Shown here one piece after another: positions 1 to 9,266 of a DNA stretch of 64,000 nt (the stretch's first letter is position 1; each line of letters opens with the position of its first letter). The stretch is taken from the NCBI RefSeq assembly GCF_013112245.1, contig NZ_WVRN01000001.1, positions 3,042,501 to 3,106,500 of the forward strand, written 5' to 3'. The DNA comes from Ruegeria sp. HKCCD4315 (lineage in GTDB: Bacteria > Pseudomonadota > Alphaproteobacteria > Rhodobacterales > Rhodobacteraceae). The position numbers and the translations under genes are program-made. The notes under the pieces were generated by a model that had not been told where the DNA came from, made no database searches, and worked only from the letters and a program-made list of their open reading frames with translations.

Positions 1-1
1 G

Positions 2-829
2 CTGTTTTTCCTCGGGCTTGGCCAGCCTGCGGTGACAGGCTTTGTGGCATTCGTATTTTACGTCATCGCATATGCGCTGGCAGTGGGTGGTTTGCTGGCC
101 TCAACCTTCCATTTGGGCCACCCCGAACGCGCCTGGAAGGCGTTCAGCCAATGGAAATCGAGCTGGCTCAGCCGAGAAGGGGTCTGTGCCGTGGCGGCCC
201 TGGTGGTCATGGGGCTTTATGCATTCGGCGCAGTTTTTCTGGGCAGCCATTGGACAGTTCTGGGTTGGCTCGGCGCGTTTTTCAGTCTTGCGACCGTGTT
301 TACCACCTCGATGATCTACACCCAGCTCAAGACCATCCCGCGCTGGAACATGGAACTGACGCCAATCCTGTTCCTGTCCTTCAGCTTGGCCGGAGGTGCC
401 CTGTTGTCCGGGGCTGAAACTCTGGCCCCCTGGTTGCTTGCCATTGCCGGGGCAGTACAGCTTGCTTACTGGGCCAAGGGCGACGGCGCATTCGCGCGAT
501 CCGGCACTTCGCTGAGCACCGCCACTGGGCTGGGCGCCCGCGGTGATGTGCGCGCCTTCGAGCCGCCGCATACGGGCACCAACTATCTGTTGCGCGAATT
601 CGTCCACGTGGTTGGGCGCAAACACGTGCAGAAACTGCGGATCATTTCCTTTGTTCTGGCGTTTGTGTTGCCTTTGCTGCTGATCCTGATCCCGGTCTCG
701 GGCGTCGTGATCAAGCACCTCTTTGCCTTGCTGGCGGTGGCGTCGCATCTGGCGGGCGTAGCAACGTCGCGCTGGTTGTTCTTTGCGCAGGCAGAGCATG
801 TTGTTGGGCTTTACTACGGGAAACGGTGA
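2..829 (+). CDS. dmsC: DmsC-type DMSO reductase membrane anchor subunit (5' end cut by window)
   Basis: Integral membrane anchor of a DmsABC-type molybdoenzyme; in the family it passes electrons from quinol to the iron-sulfur and catalytic subunits. The reading frame is open to the left window edge, so the start lies outside and the GTG at position 32 is only an internal codon. The visible part has about seven hydrophobic segments and the family pattern with HLGHPERAW near residue 40 and a conserved SWLSREG shortly after. The last residues are YYGKR. The catalytic and FeS subunits would be expected just to the left. The substrate could be DMSO, TMAO or another oxide; the sequence does not decide. 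A repeat-type hairpin follows the stop directly. Confidence 0.8.
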   Translation: MFFLGLGQPAVTGFVAFVFYVIAYALAVGGLLASTFHLGHPERAWKAFSQWKSSWLSREGVCAVAALVVMGLYAFGAVFLGSHWTVLGWLGAFFSLATVFTTSMIYTQLKTIPRWNMELTPILFLSFSLAGGALLSGAETLAPWLLAIAGAVQLAYWAKGDGAFARSGTSLSTATGLGARGDVRAFEPPHTGTNYLLREFVHVVGRKHVQKLRIISFVLAFVLPLLLILIPVSGVVIKHLFALLAVASHLAGVATSRWLFFAQAEHVVGLYYGKR

Positions 830-830
830 G

Positions 831-899
831 AAGGGGGCTCTGCCCCCGCTGCGCGTACCGCGCATCTCCCCGAGGTATTTTTAGACAGATGAAGATTGG
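831..899 (+). repeat. Dispersed intergenic repeat, copy 1 (GC hairpin + CCGAGGTATTTTT motif)
   Basis: Directly after the dmsC stop there is a perfect hairpin (GGGGGC 833-838, GCCCCC 842-847, loop TCT), a second GCGCG-rich stem, then CCCGAGGTATTTTTAGACAG and GATGAAGA. The same order of elements occurs downstream of the gene at 11138 and, in diverged form, at 22427. It may act as a 3' processing or termination element; that is inference. Confidence 0.6.
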
Positions 900-911
900 A
901 TCCGGCAAATG

Positions 912-947
912 AAAAGGGCGGCGCTCGGGATTTGAGGCCGCCCTTTT
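912..947 (-). terminator. Intrinsic terminator of dapA (works in both directions)
   Basis: Perfect 11-bp stem AAAAGGGCGGC (912-922) / GCCGCCCTTTT (937-947) with a 14-base loop and T tracts at both ends. It lies 17 bases past the dapA stop and can also stop readthrough from the plus-strand dmsC gene. Confidence 0.85.
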
Positions 948-964
948 GTCATTTCGGGTCCGAC

Positions 965-1837
965 TTAGATCAGACCGGCATGCGCCATTGCGGCCTCGAT
1001 TGCAGCCTTGGTGCCGTCCTCAAGCTCGGTGAGAGGTGAGCGCACTTCGGTGCTGCAAAGGCCCAGTTTGCTGAGCGCGTATTTGGCACCGACAAGACCC
1101 GGTTCGATAAAGATGGCCTCGTGCAGAGGCATCAGCTTATCCTGATAGTCCAGCGCTTTTGCATAGTCTCCGGCCAGTGTGGCCTGTTGGAATTCGGCGC
1201 ACAATTTGGGTGCCACGTTTGCCGTGACCGAGATGCAGCCAACGCCGCCATGGGCGTTGAATCCAAGCGCAGTCGCGTCTTCACCAGACAGTTGGCAGAA
1301 ATCCGCGCCGCAGGTCGCGCGCTGTTGGCTGACACGGGCCAGATCGCCCGTTGCGTCCTTAACCCCAACGATGCGTGGCAGCTTGGAAAGCTCACCCATA
1401 GTGGCCGGTGTCATGTCAACAACGGACCGTCCGGGGATATTGTAAATGATGATCGGAATATCCGCAGCTTCGTGAAGAGCCTGGAAATGCGCGATCAGGC
1501 CGCGTTGGGTTGGCTTGTTGTAGTACGGGGTGACAACCAGCGCTGCATCCGCGCCGACCTTTTTGGCGAATTGCACAAAACGAACGGCTTCGACCGTATT
1601 GTTCGATCCGGCACCGGCGATGACCGGAACGCGACCCGCCGCTGTTTTCACGACCTCTTCGATAACCGTTTCATGCTCATCGTGGCTGAGCGTGGGACTT
1701 TCGCCCGTGGTTCCAACCGGCACCAGCCCGGTCGAGCCTTCGGCAATCTGCCACTCCACAAGGTGTTTGAGCGTCTTCAGGTCCAACTCGCCGTTGGTGA
1801 ACGGGGTGACGAGGGCTGGCATTGAGCCTTTGAACAT
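965..1837 (-). CDS. dapA: 4-hydroxy-tetrahydrodipicolinate synthase
   Basis: Condenses pyruvate with aspartate semialdehyde, the first committed step of the diaminopimelate/lysine pathway, in the cytosol. The 290-residue product is full length for the family. It begins [13 protein letters not shown] and carries the GTTGESPTL motif that binds pyruvate carboxylate, the catalytic Tyr region [19 protein letters not shown], and the Schiff-base Lys in GVKDATGD. The start at 1837 is chosen because AAAGGAG lies just upstream and the protein begins as in homologues; an in-frame extension of 63 codons has no family support. It is divergent from the lytic transglycosylase gene, with about 135 bases between them. 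Confidence 0.95.
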   Translation of the reverse strand: MFKGSMPALVTPFTNGELDLKTLKHLVEWQIAEGSTGLVPVGTTGESPTLSHDEHETVIEEVVKTAAGRVPVIAGAGSNNTVEAVRFVQFAKKVGADAALVVTPYYNKPTQRGLIAHFQALHEAADIPIIIYNIPGRSVVDMTPATMGELSKLPRIVGVKDATGDLARVSQQRATCGADFCQLSGEDATALGFNAHGGVGCISVTANVAPKLCAEFQQATLAGDYAKALDYQDKLMPLHEAIFIEPGLVGAKYALSKLGLCSTEVRSPLTELEDGTKAAIEAAMAHAGLI

Positions 1838-1971
1838 GACACGCTCCTTTAAGGTGCATTTTGCGGTTTTTACGCCTCGGTCCCTCACGTTTCCAGCTTT
1901 GTGAGTTGATCCCGGCGACGCACGGTTTATCCTCACAGGCTCTATCCTCGGTTGGTTGGGAAATGCAAGGT

Positions 1972-3945
1972 ATGACACGCATTCTGGCACTTTTGATTGC
2001 TGTGATTGTGTATTCAGTGACGGCACCGCAGCTTGCGCGGGCGGATGCCGCTGGTGATTTGCGCGCCGGGCTTTATGAAATGCGAAAGGGCGACTGGAAT
2101 GCCGCGTTGAGGGTTTCAGGCCAACGCGGCTCTGTTTCCCGAGACGTCATCGTCTGGCACTGGCTGCGCGAGGGATTCGGCAGCTCGGGCGATGTGCTGG
2201 TGTTTCTCGAACGCCGTCCGGACTGGCCCGGAATGGCATGGTTGCGCCGCAAGAGCGAGCCCGTCTTTACCGGCGCTGACCCGGATAGGGTTTTGAAATT
2301 CTACACTGACATGCCTCCTCAGACGGCTGAGGGCGCGCTGAACTATGCAATCGCCTTAAAAGCAAAAGGACGCGTGGGGGACGCCGAAGCGGATATTGTC
2401 ACGGCGTGGCGGACCATGCCGATGGGTTCGGGGTTACAAAAGACGTATCTGGAAAACTTTGCGAAGCTGTTGAAACCACATCACGCGGCGCGGCTGGACC
2501 GGATGTTGTGGGATGGTCATCTGGTCAGCGCGGGCCAAATGCTGCCGCTGGTCAGTGCTGACCAACGCAAGCTGGCCGAGGCGCGAATCGCATTGCAAAA
2601 GCGTCAGCCGGGTGTGGACGGCAAGGTGGCAGCAGTCCCGAAATCTCTGATGGATGCGCCCGGGCTTGCCTTTGACCGTTTTGTCTGGCGGGACAAGAAG
2701 GAATTGGACGACAGCGCCATAGACCTGATGCTGGCGCGTTCAACAGGGCCGGATGCGTTGGGCGAGCCTGACAAATGGGCCGAAGGGCGCCGCCGCCTGG
2801 CACGGCTTGAGATGCGGTCTGGACGATCTGCACGCGCATATGACGTGGCCGCCAATCACCACATGACCCCTGAAATGGGCTATGGCTATGCCGATCTGGA
2901 GTGGCTGGCGGGGTTTCTGGCCCTGCGCAAGCTGAATGACCCTGCAACCGCCGTAAGGCATTTCCAGAATTTTTCCGACGCGGTTAAATCACCAATTTCG
3001 AAAGGGCGTGGTGGTTACTGGCTTGGACGCGCGTATGCAGCGCAGGGTGATGCGGACAAAGCATATGACGCTTATGCGATGGGGGCGGATTACCAGACTT
3101 CGTTCTATGGCTTGCTTGCTGCGGAACGGATCGGCAGGCCGTTTGATGCAGAGCTGGCCAATCCACGCCGCGCACCGCATTGGCGGCAGGCAGAGTTCGC
3201 TGAGTCCAGTGTTTTGGAAGCAGGCTTGCTACTGTTGAAGGCCGGAGAGGGCAACCTCTCCGAGAGGTTCCTGACACATCTGGTCGAAAGCCTTGATCCG
3301 GTGCAGGCCAATCAACTTGGTGACCTGGTCATCGAGCTGAAACAGCCACACCTGGCGGTGATGATCGCCAAGCGGGCGGCAACCACGGGCACGGTGTTGC
3401 CCGCAGCCTACTACCCGGTGCATCCGGTCGCAGACATGCGCCTACCGATGGCCAAGGAAATGACGCTGGCGATTGCGCGGCGCGAAAGCGAGTTTGATCC
3501 TGTCGTTATTAGTGGCGCGGGCGCGCGCGGTCTGATGCAGGTGATGCCTGCGACGGCCAAGCTGGTCGCGGGTGAGTTAGGCATTCTCAGTGGCCACCAG
3601 ACGGGACGGCTTACCACGGATTGGCAGTACAACGCCAAGCTGGGGGCCAACTATCTTTCGGGTCTGGCAGCTGATTTCAACGGCAACGTGGTGATGATGG
3701 CCGCCGGGTATAACGCGGGACCCAGGCGCCCAATCTCGTGGATGGAGCGTTTTGGAGACCCGCGCACCGGCGAAGTTGATATCGTTGACTGGATCGAGAC
3801 GATACCTTTCAGCGAAACCCGCAACTACGTGATGCGCGTGACCGAAAGCCTGCCTGTCTACCGCGCGCGACTGGGACAGCCCGCGCTTCCGATCCCGTTC
3901 TCACAAGAACTGATCGGATCATCTCTGGCGGCGTTCGCGCCATAA
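1972..3945 (+). CDS. Soluble lytic murein transglycosylase (Slt-type)
   Basis: Periplasmic enzyme that cleaves the MurNAc-GlcNAc bond with formation of 1,6-anhydro-muropeptides. About 657 residues: a signal peptide at 1-25 ([14 protein letters not shown] then QLARADA), a long alpha-helical superhelical domain, and a C-terminal SLT domain from about residue 490. The SLT domain has the catalytic Glu in [22 protein letters not shown], and [11 protein letters not shown]. The ATG at 1972 directly precedes the signal peptide; an in-frame ATG at 1963 is an alternative. The last 27 bases overlap the 3' end of the convergent EamA transporter gene. Confidence 0.93.
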   Translation: MTRILALLIAVIVYSVTAPQLARADAAGDLRAGLYEMRKGDWNAALRVSGQRGSVSRDVIVWHWLREGFGSSGDVLVFLERRPDWPGMAWLRRKSEPVFTGADPDRVLKFYTDMPPQTAEGALNYAIALKAKGRVGDAEADIVTAWRTMPMGSGLQKTYLENFAKLLKPHHAARLDRMLWDGHLVSAGQMLPLVSADQRKLAEARIALQKRQPGVDGKVAAVPKSLMDAPGLAFDRFVWRDKKELDDSAIDLMLARSTGPDALGEPDKWAEGRRRLARLEMRSGRSARAYDVAANHHMTPEMGYGYADLEWLAGFLALRKLNDPATAVRHFQNFSDAVKSPISKGRGGYWLGRAYAAQGDADKAYDAYAMGADYQTSFYGLLAAERIGRPFDAELANPRRAPHWRQAEFAESSVLEAGLLLLKAGEGNLSERFLTHLVESLDPVQANQLGDLVIELKQPHLAVMIAKRAATTGTVLPAAYYPVHPVADMRLPMAKEMTLAIARRESEFDPVVISGAGARGLMQVMPATAKLVAGELGILSGHQTGRLTTDWQYNAKLGANYLSGLAADFNGNVVMMAAGYNAGPRRPISWMERFGDPRTGEVDIVDWIETIPFSETRNYVMRVTESLPVYRARLGQPALPIPFSQELIGSSLAAFAP

Positions 3946-4788
3946 GGTGAACAGCCCTGCGGCCACAACAATCGCTGCGCCTGCCACAACTTCAGGGCGC
4001 AGCGTTTCGCCAAAGACTGAAATACCCAGCATCGCGCTCCAGACCAGATGGAAATAGGCGAAGGGTTGCACCGCGCTCGCCTCGGCCATCTCATAGCACT
4101 TGATCAGCAACCAGTGACCAGACGCGCCGCTGACGCACAGTAGCGCCATCCAGCCCCAGTCAGCAGGCACCATCGGCTCCCAGAACCAAATTCCGACCAG
4201 AGTCATTGCGACGGAGCCGGCGACACCTGTCCAGAAAAAACTGGTGGCTGTGCTGTCCTGCCGGGCGGCATAGCGGGTCAGCAGGGCGTAGACTGCAAAC
4301 ATCAGGGCCGAGATGAGGGGAATGATCGCCCAAGGGTTAAATACGCCCGCACCTGGTTGCAAAATGATCAGAACGCCAATGCACCCCACCCCGATCGCGC
4401 TCCACCGGCGCCACCCGACCTGCTCGCCCAATACCGGCCCGCTTAGCGCGGCAACAAGCAATGGATAGCAGATGAAGACAGCCATGCTGTCGATCAAACC
4501 GAGTATGGTGAACCCAAAGACGGCGACACAGATCTCGGCCGCCAGCAACACACCACGGGTTATTTGCAGACCCAACTGATTTGTCTGCGTGGCTGCCCTC
4601 AACCCACCGGGTGATCGTGCCGCCAGTGCAATGACAAACGCCGCGAAGAACCAATAGCGGACCATCACGACCATGTAGGTGTTGTAGGTCCCGGCCAGAT
4701 GCCGCGAGATACCGTCCTGCAAGGCAAACACAATCGTGGCACCCACCATCAGGGCGATGCCTGCACCGATATTGTTCTTCTGCGTCAT
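3919..4788 (-). CDS. DMT-superfamily (EamA) transporter
   Basis: Inner membrane protein of 289 residues with about ten hydrophobic segments arranged as two EamA repeats. It starts MTQKNNIGAGIALMVGAT and has FALQDGISRHLAG at the end of helix 1, typical of the RhaT/RarD/YdcZ drug-metabolite family. The substrate is unknown. The start at 4788 gives a four-base ATGA overlap with the mnmD stop, so the two are probably co-transcribed and translationally coupled. The 3' end overlaps the convergent lytic transglycosylase gene. Confidence 0.85.
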   Translation of the reverse strand: MTQKNNIGAGIALMVGATIVFALQDGISRHLAGTYNTYMVVMVRYWFFAAFVIALAARSPGGLRAATQTNQLGLQITRGVLLAAEICVAVFGFTILGLIDSMAVFICYPLLVAALSGPVLGEQVGWRRWSAIGVGCIGVLIILQPGAGVFNPWAIIPLISALMFAVYALLTRYAARQDSTATSFFWTGVAGSVAMTLVGIWFWEPMVPADWGWMALLCVSGASGHWLLIKCYEMAEASAVQPFAYFHLVWSAMLGISVFGETLRPEVVAGAAIVVAAGLFTLWRERRQR

Positions 4789-5450
4789 GCTTTGATTGCC
4801 CGTGTCATATGTCGCTTGCGGCCATAGCCGGACGTGCGCATCACGTTGAAACCAGCATCCTCCAACCCCCGACGTACAAAACCAGCGGCGGTATAGGTGG
4901 CGGCTGTCCCCTCTGCCGCGGTGTGGATTGCAACCTCTTGCATCAGGTCCGCCCCCCACAGTTCCGGGTTCTTGGCGGGCGAAAACCCGTCAAGAAACCA
5001 GGCATCCGCCTTTCCGGCCCATTTTGGCAAAGTCTCACGCGCATCACCAATGATCACCTCGAACTGAAGAGTTTCGAGCATGCATTCGCGACCCGTCCAG
5101 TGTGCGAGAAACCGGCTGCTCCACGGTTTCAACTCGGGAAACGCCTTCAGCGCATGATGCATATCTTCCGTGGCCATTGGGAAAGCTTCGAAACTGGTAA
5201 ACCGCAAAGGTCCGGTTTGGCCGGATTTCTCCCACTCAGACCATACCGTCAGCAGGTTCAACCCAGTTCCAAAACCAAGTTCGGCGATGTGAAAACCAGG
5301 TGTGAATCGCGCAGGTAGATCGTTGCCAGCCAGGAACACGTGGCGCGTCTCTTCTAGCCCGTTCTGCAAAGAATAATAGGGATCGTCGAAACGATCCGAG
5401 ACCGGTATCTGATCCTCCGTCCACGTCAATTTGGCACGCTGGTCTGCCAT
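4785..5450 (-). CDS. mnmD: tRNA (5-methylaminomethyl-2-thiouridylate)-methyltransferase, stand-alone MnmD
   Basis: SAM-dependent methyltransferase that completes mnm5s2U at the wobble position of tRNAs for Lys, Glu and Gln. The 221-residue product has the MnmD signature: DPYYSLQNGLEETRHVFL near residue 22, the SAM-binding IAELGFGTGLN around residues 56-66, AWFLDGFSPAKNPELW near 150, and TYTAAGFVRRGLEDAGF near 185. It corresponds to the N-terminal half of E. coli MnmC, and the oxidase half appears to be the divergent gene at 5506. The intergenic space of 55 bases implies a shared promoter region. Confidence 0.9.
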   Translation of the reverse strand: MADQRAKLTWTEDQIPVSDRFDDPYYSLQNGLEETRHVFLAGNDLPARFTPGFHIAELGFGTGLNLLTVWSEWEKSGQTGPLRFTSFEAFPMATEDMHHALKAFPELKPWSSRFLAHWTGRECMLETLQFEVIIGDARETLPKWAGKADAWFLDGFSPAKNPELWGADLMQEVAIHTAAEGTAATYTAAGFVRRGLEDAGFNVMRTSGYGRKRHMTRAIKA

Positions 5451-5505
5451 CTCGGAATCCTGTAGCTAAGCGGCGCGACACTGAACAAGGAAAAGGGAAT
5501 TGGCA

Positions 5506-6540
5506 ATGGTCGATGTGACGGTGCGCGGCGCAGGGATTTTCGGCCTGTCCATCGCGTGGGTCTGTGCCCGACGCGGCGCAAAGGTGCAGGTTGTCGATCC
5601 GTTCGGGCCCGGTGCCGGGTCCAGCGGCGGTCTGGTCGGTGCATTGGCCCCGCATGTGCCGGAAAACTGGAACGCCAAGAAAGCCTTTCAGTTCGACAGT
5701 CTGATCATGGCTGAACCTTTTTGGCGGCAAATCGAAGAAACCGGCGGCGTTTCCCCCGGTTATGGTCGGTTGGGTCGCCTTCAGCCCATCCCGGATGCCC
5801 GCAGCCTTGACCTGGCGCGGCAGCGCGAAGGTACGGCAGATAAACTTTGGCAAGGTCAAGCCGAATGGCGCGTGATCACCACCGCACAGGCTGGTACATG
5901 GTGTCCGCCCAGCCCCACCGGATTTGTCATCCGGGATACTCTGACCGCGCGGATGCACCCTCGACGAGCCTGCGCTGCGCTTGTGGCCGCCCTTGAGGTT
6001 ATGGGCGTTCACGTTGTCAATAACGCTGAAAACCAAGGACAGGTTGTGCACGCAACTGGCCTTGCCGGGTTACAAGAGCTCAACGATGCCTATGGCAAGA
6101 CCGTCGGAAACGGCGTCAAAGGGCAAGCTGCCCTGTTGCGCTTTGACGCCGGAGAGGTCCCTCAGCTCTTTGCCGATGTGATACATATCGTACCCCACGC
6201 GGACGGAACACTTGCCATCGGGTCAACGTCGGAACGGGAATATGACGATCCGACCAGCACAGACAGCGCTCTGGACGATGTGATCGATCGCGCAACGCGC
6301 GCCCTGCCGCTGCTGCACGGGGCCGAGGTAATAGAGCGCTGGGCCGGTGTCCGCCCCCGCAGCAAAAGCCGCGCACCAATGTTAGGTGCGCATCCACTGC
6401 ACAAGGGTCAGTTTATCGCCAATGGAGGTTTCAAAATCGGTTTTGGCATGGCCCCCAAGATCGCCGAGGTCATGGCTGATCTGATGTTGGAAGGCCGGGA
6501 TGAAATTCCCGAAGATTTCCGGCCCGACGCCTCATTGTAA
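5506..6540 (+). CDS. FAD-dependent oxidoreductase, probable MnmC oxidase-domain counterpart
   Basis: 344 residues of the DAO (glycine oxidase/DadA) fold. The Rossmann segment GAGIFGLSIAWVCARRGA lies at residues 8-25, followed by GAGSSGGLVGALAPHVP, and the C-terminal FAD loop is FIANGGFKIGFGMAPKIA. The N-terminal half of the E. coli bifunctional MnmC is MnmD and the second half is this type of oxidase, which removes the carboxymethyl group of cmnm5s2U. Its head-to-head position with mnmD supports a split MnmC, but a role on a small amino acid cannot be excluded. ATG 5506 follows AAGGAAAAGGGA by seven bases and is preferred over the TTG at 5500. Confidence 0.75.
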   Translation: MVDVTVRGAGIFGLSIAWVCARRGAKVQVVDPFGPGAGSSGGLVGALAPHVPENWNAKKAFQFDSLIMAEPFWRQIEETGGVSPGYGRLGRLQPIPDARSLDLARQREGTADKLWQGQAEWRVITTAQAGTWCPPSPTGFVIRDTLTARMHPRRACAALVAALEVMGVHVVNNAENQGQVVHATGLAGLQELNDAYGKTVGNGVKGQAALLRFDAGEVPQLFADVIHIVPHADGTLAIGSTSEREYDDPTSTDSALDDVIDRATRALPLLHGAEVIERWAGVRPRSKSRAPMLGAHPLHKGQFIANGGFKIGFGMAPKIAEVMADLMLEGRDEIPEDFRPDASL

Positions 6541-6632
6541 TCGATGCGCTCTACGAGATGGGCGCATAGACCCAACACCATCCTTTGAGGCTCGTCAGCC
6601 CGAACGTGCCATGCCTAATACGCGGGCCAGTT

Positions 6633-7175
6633 TCAAAAACCGGCCTCGGCCCGCAGTTTCTGCATCAGTTTATGCAGTGACTTTTCATACCGGTCAGAGG
6701 TCAGTTTTCCGTGTTCGTCGAACGCGTTCGAACTGTCTGCCAGATGGATTTCAGGCCCCTGCAGAATGCGCGGCTGGAAGGGCACCATAAACGACCGCAG
6801 GATCATCTGCGCGCGCTCACCGCCAGCGCGACCTGCCGCCGCCGACATAACGGCAACCGGTTTGTCGGCCCACGGATTGCCCTGTGTGCGGCTGACCCAA
6901 TCCAGCGCGTTCTTCAAAACGCCCGATGGACCTTTGTTGTATTCCGGCGTCGAGATGATAACCGCATCTGACTGTGCGATTTGGTCCGCCAAAGACTGCA
7001 CCGCTGCCGGAACGCCCTCACCCTCTTCCAGATCTCCGTCATAAAGGGGCAGGTTCAGGTCTGCTTCGACAAAGTTGGCCGAAGCAAACAACCGGGCCGC
7101 TTCCCGCAAAAGCTTGCGGTTGGTTGCATCCTGACGCAGGGATCCAGACAAGCCGAGGAGTGTGGGTTGAGACAT
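6633..7175 (-). CDS. NAD(P)H-dependent FMN reductase (flavodoxin-like fold)
   Basis: 180-residue cytosolic flavoprotein of the ChrR/YieF/ArsH-like family that reduces quinones, chromate or azo compounds in characterised members. The FMN phosphate loop is GLSGSLRQDATNRKLL (residues 8-23) and the flavin-contact motif is ISTPEYNKGPSGVLKNALDW around residues 74-93. GRAGGERAQMILR matches the end of the family domain. It is convergent with the FAD oxidoreductase gene and has a separate promoter region upstream of 7175. The natural substrate is not shown by the sequence. Confidence 0.88.
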   Translation of the reverse strand: MSQPTLLGLSGSLRQDATNRKLLREAARLFASANFVEADLNLPLYDGDLEEGEGVPAAVQSLADQIAQSDAVIISTPEYNKGPSGVLKNALDWVSRTQGNPWADKPVAVMSAAAGRAGGERAQMILRSFMVPFQPRILQGPEIHLADSSNAFDEHGKLTSDRYEKSLHKLMQKLRAEAGF

Positions 7176-7263
7176 CTAGGGGGACTCCGTTTCAGTGATT
7201 TTCTGAAAACTAGCCCGAGTTTGATCTGTTCCAAACCCCATTTGACGCACAGTCAATGCGCAA

Positions 7264-7288
7264 ACGGGGCCGCCAATGGCGACCCCGT
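7264..7288 (-). terminator. Probable intrinsic terminator after the OmpA lipoprotein gene
   Basis: Stem ACGGGGCCGCC (7264-7274) / GGCGACCCCGT (7278-7288) with one G-T pair and loop AAT, 19 bases past the stop. On the minus strand it is followed by only TTTG, so the U tract is short. Confidence 0.5.
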
Positions 7289-7307
7289 GCATAATGCTTA
7301 ATCCGCG

Positions 7308-7979
7308 TTACGCGTTTCCACTGGGCACAACAACGATTTCAACCCGTCGGTTCTGAGCCTTGCCTTCCGGTGTCAGGTTCGAGGCGACGGGATTGTTTTC
7401 GCCCTGACCAATTGTCGTGATGCGATTAAAGCTGACACCATTGGCCTGCAGGATATCCGCAACTGCGTTTGCGCGACGCTCAGACAGCCCTTGATTGTAA
7501 CCCGCGTCACCGTCGCTGTCCGTGTGACCAATGATCTGCACGTTCGAGTTGGGGTAATTGACCAGATTCTGGCCCACTTTCACCAGATCGGACCGCAATC
7601 CCGGGCGCACGGTCGAGCTGTCAGTGTCAAAGGTAATATCATTTGGGACCGTCACGATCAGACGATCACCCGCATTGACGATGGTGATTCCGTCATTTGC
7701 CAATTGCTGACGCAGCTCAGCCGCCTGTTTGTCCAACTGGTTGCCGATCAGGCCACCACCGGCTGCGCCAATTGCGGCCCCTGCCAACGCGCCCAGACCC
7801 GGGTTCGAGTTATTGGCGATCGCGCCAATGCCCGCCCCGACAAGACCCCCCAAAACGGCACCCTGTTTGGCGTTCTGGTTCGGATCGCTTTGCGCCGACA
7901 ATGTGCCGGGATCTGTACAGGCCGAAAGAACAAGGACTGAACTCAGCCCCGTGGCCAGAATAAACTTGGAAATCGTCAT
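7308..7979 (-). CDS. OmpA-family lipoprotein with glycine-zipper (YiaD-like)
   Basis: 223 residues. A lipoprotein signal peptide ends in the lipobox LSAC at about residue 21. It is followed by a glycine-zipper segment (AVLGGLVGAGIGAIA and AGAAIGAAGGGLIG, residues 43-80) and then a C-terminal OmpA domain. The OmpA domain has ITFDTDSSTVRPG, IIGHTDSDGDAGYNQGLSERRA and QGENNPVASN, the residues that contact meso-diaminopimelate of peptidoglycan. It probably sits in the outer membrane and tethers it to the cell wall. The gene is monocistronic. Confidence 0.9.
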   Translation of the reverse strand: MTISKFILATGLSSVLVLSACTDPGTLSAQSDPNQNAKQGAVLGGLVGAGIGAIANNSNPGLGALAGAAIGAAGGGLIGNQLDKQAAELRQQLANDGITIVNAGDRLIVTVPNDITFDTDSSTVRPGLRSDLVKVGQNLVNYPNSNVQIIGHTDSDGDAGYNQGLSERRANAVADILQANGVSFNRITTIGQGENNPVASNLTPEGKAQNRRVEIVVVPSGNA

Positions 7980-8113
7980 GACATCACCTTCTGCTCCAAC
8001 ACCCGTTTGTCAGGTGCGTTTGGTTTTCCTCAGTATATCACGGCCAGGGTGTTGGGTCTCAAGCAACAATCCAGTGAGATCGGCAATTAGCCGCCAACTG
8101 GGATGCGAATTCG

Positions 8114-8761
8114 TCAAAAATCGGCCCCGGCACGAAATTTCATCGAAACCCCGCCTTCTGGGTGTTTCAGGCGCAGTTCTTCCGAATGCAGCATCAGCCT
8201 TGGAAAATCCGCCGCCGGACCTGTTGCATAAAACGGGTCGCCCAGAATTGGATGACCCAACGCCTGCATATGAACCCGCAACTGATGAGACCGTCCGGTT
8301 TTGGGAAACAGGCGCACTCGCGTTGTGTCGCCCTCATGTTTTACAACGCGCCAATCGGTGAGCGCGGGCTTTCCGGTGTCTTTGCAGACCATTTGTCGGG
8401 GCCGGTTGGGCCAGTCCACAATCAAAGGCAGGTCCACTGTGCCGGTCTTTGGCTCCAAGCGCCCCCAGACACGAGCGACGTAGGTTTTGCGCGTCTGACG
8501 CTGTTCGAACTGCACACTCAGATTGCGCTGTGCATGGGGCGTTTGGGCAAAAACCATGACACCGGATGTATCCCGGTCCAGCCGATGCACCAGCAATGCC
8601 TGAGGAAACGCAGCCTGCACCCGCGTCAGAAGACAATCCGCCAGATGTTCACCACGCCCTGGCACCGAAAGCAGGCCAGACGGTTTGTTCACCACGATCA
8701 ACTGCGCGTCTTCGTGCAAGACATCCAGCGGGGTTTGAGGGGGGTCATAGGTCTCACTCAT
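8114..8761 (-). CDS. RluA-family RNA pseudouridine synthase
   Basis: 215 residues. Isomerises uridine to pseudouridine in tRNA or 23S rRNA. The catalytic Asp lies in LLVHRLDRDTSGVMVFA near residue 60. VVNKPSGLLSVPGRG lies in the N-terminal strand and FPKTGRSHQLRVHMQALGHP near residues 160-180. There is no S4 domain, so it is closer to RluA (23S U746/tRNA U32 in E. coli) than to RluC/RluD; the exact target is unproven. ATG 8761 was chosen because homologues begin at this position; the upstream in-frame extension overlaps the 5' region of the plus-strand NTF2 gene. Confidence 0.88.
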   Translation of the reverse strand: MSETYDPPQTPLDVLHEDAQLIVVNKPSGLLSVPGRGEHLADCLLTRVQAAFPQALLVHRLDRDTSGVMVFAQTPHAQRNLSVQFEQRQTRKTYVARVWGRLEPKTGTVDLPLIVDWPNRPRQMVCKDTGKPALTDWRVVKHEGDTTRVRLFPKTGRSHQLRVHMQALGHPILGDPFYATGPAADFPRLMLHSEELRLKHPEGGVSMKFRAGADF

Positions 8762-8853
8762 GCGGGCCTGCCTATCGCAGCCCGCCCCCTCCCGCAACGT
8801 CGTCCTTGCCTGTTGGGCAATGTTCAGAGACCTTCGACACAGGAGGAAACGAC

Positions 8854-9264
8854 ATGCACCCGACCATCGAACGAATGCAAGAGGTTGTCGCCAACGGCGA
8901 TGAAGCCCTGATCCACGCGCTTCTGGCCGAGGATGTCCGGTTCCTGCCGCCAACCTACTACAGCACCTGGACCGGGCGCGCGCCGGTGGCCGCCGTTCTG
9001 GGACATGTTGGTCAGGTGTTTTCAGACTTCCGCTATCGCCGCATCATGGGCGAGGGAAAAGACTGGGCGTTGGAATTCCAGTGCAAGGTCGGGGATCTTG
9101 ACGGGATCGGGGTGGATCTGATCACGCTAAACGACGACGGTTTGATTCAAACCTTCGAGGTCGCGATGCGCCCCTATAAGACAGTGGGTGCACTACGAGA
9201 GGCGATGATGGCGCGCGTGATGACCGATGCACGGTTTCTCAAGTTCAAAGACGCCCTGAGCTGA
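8854..9264 (+). CDS. SnoaL/NTF2-like fold protein
   Basis: 136 residues beginning MHPTIERMQEVVANGDEAL. The N-terminal helices, the ALLAEDVRFLPPTYYSTW segment and an alternating beta pattern match the small NTF2/SnoaL cone fold. Family members are isomerases, hydratases or binding proteins, so no activity is assigned. ATG 8854 follows AGGAGGAAACG, one of the strongest ribosome sites in the window. The SGNH hydrolase starts two bases after the stop, so the two are likely one operon. Confidence 0.65.
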   Translation: MHPTIERMQEVVANGDEALIHALLAEDVRFLPPTYYSTWTGRAPVAAVLGHVGQVFSDFRYRRIMGEGKDWALEFQCKVGDLDGIGVDLITLNDDGLIQTFEVAMRPYKTVGALREAMMARVMTDARFLKFKDALS

Positions 9265-9266
9265 CC

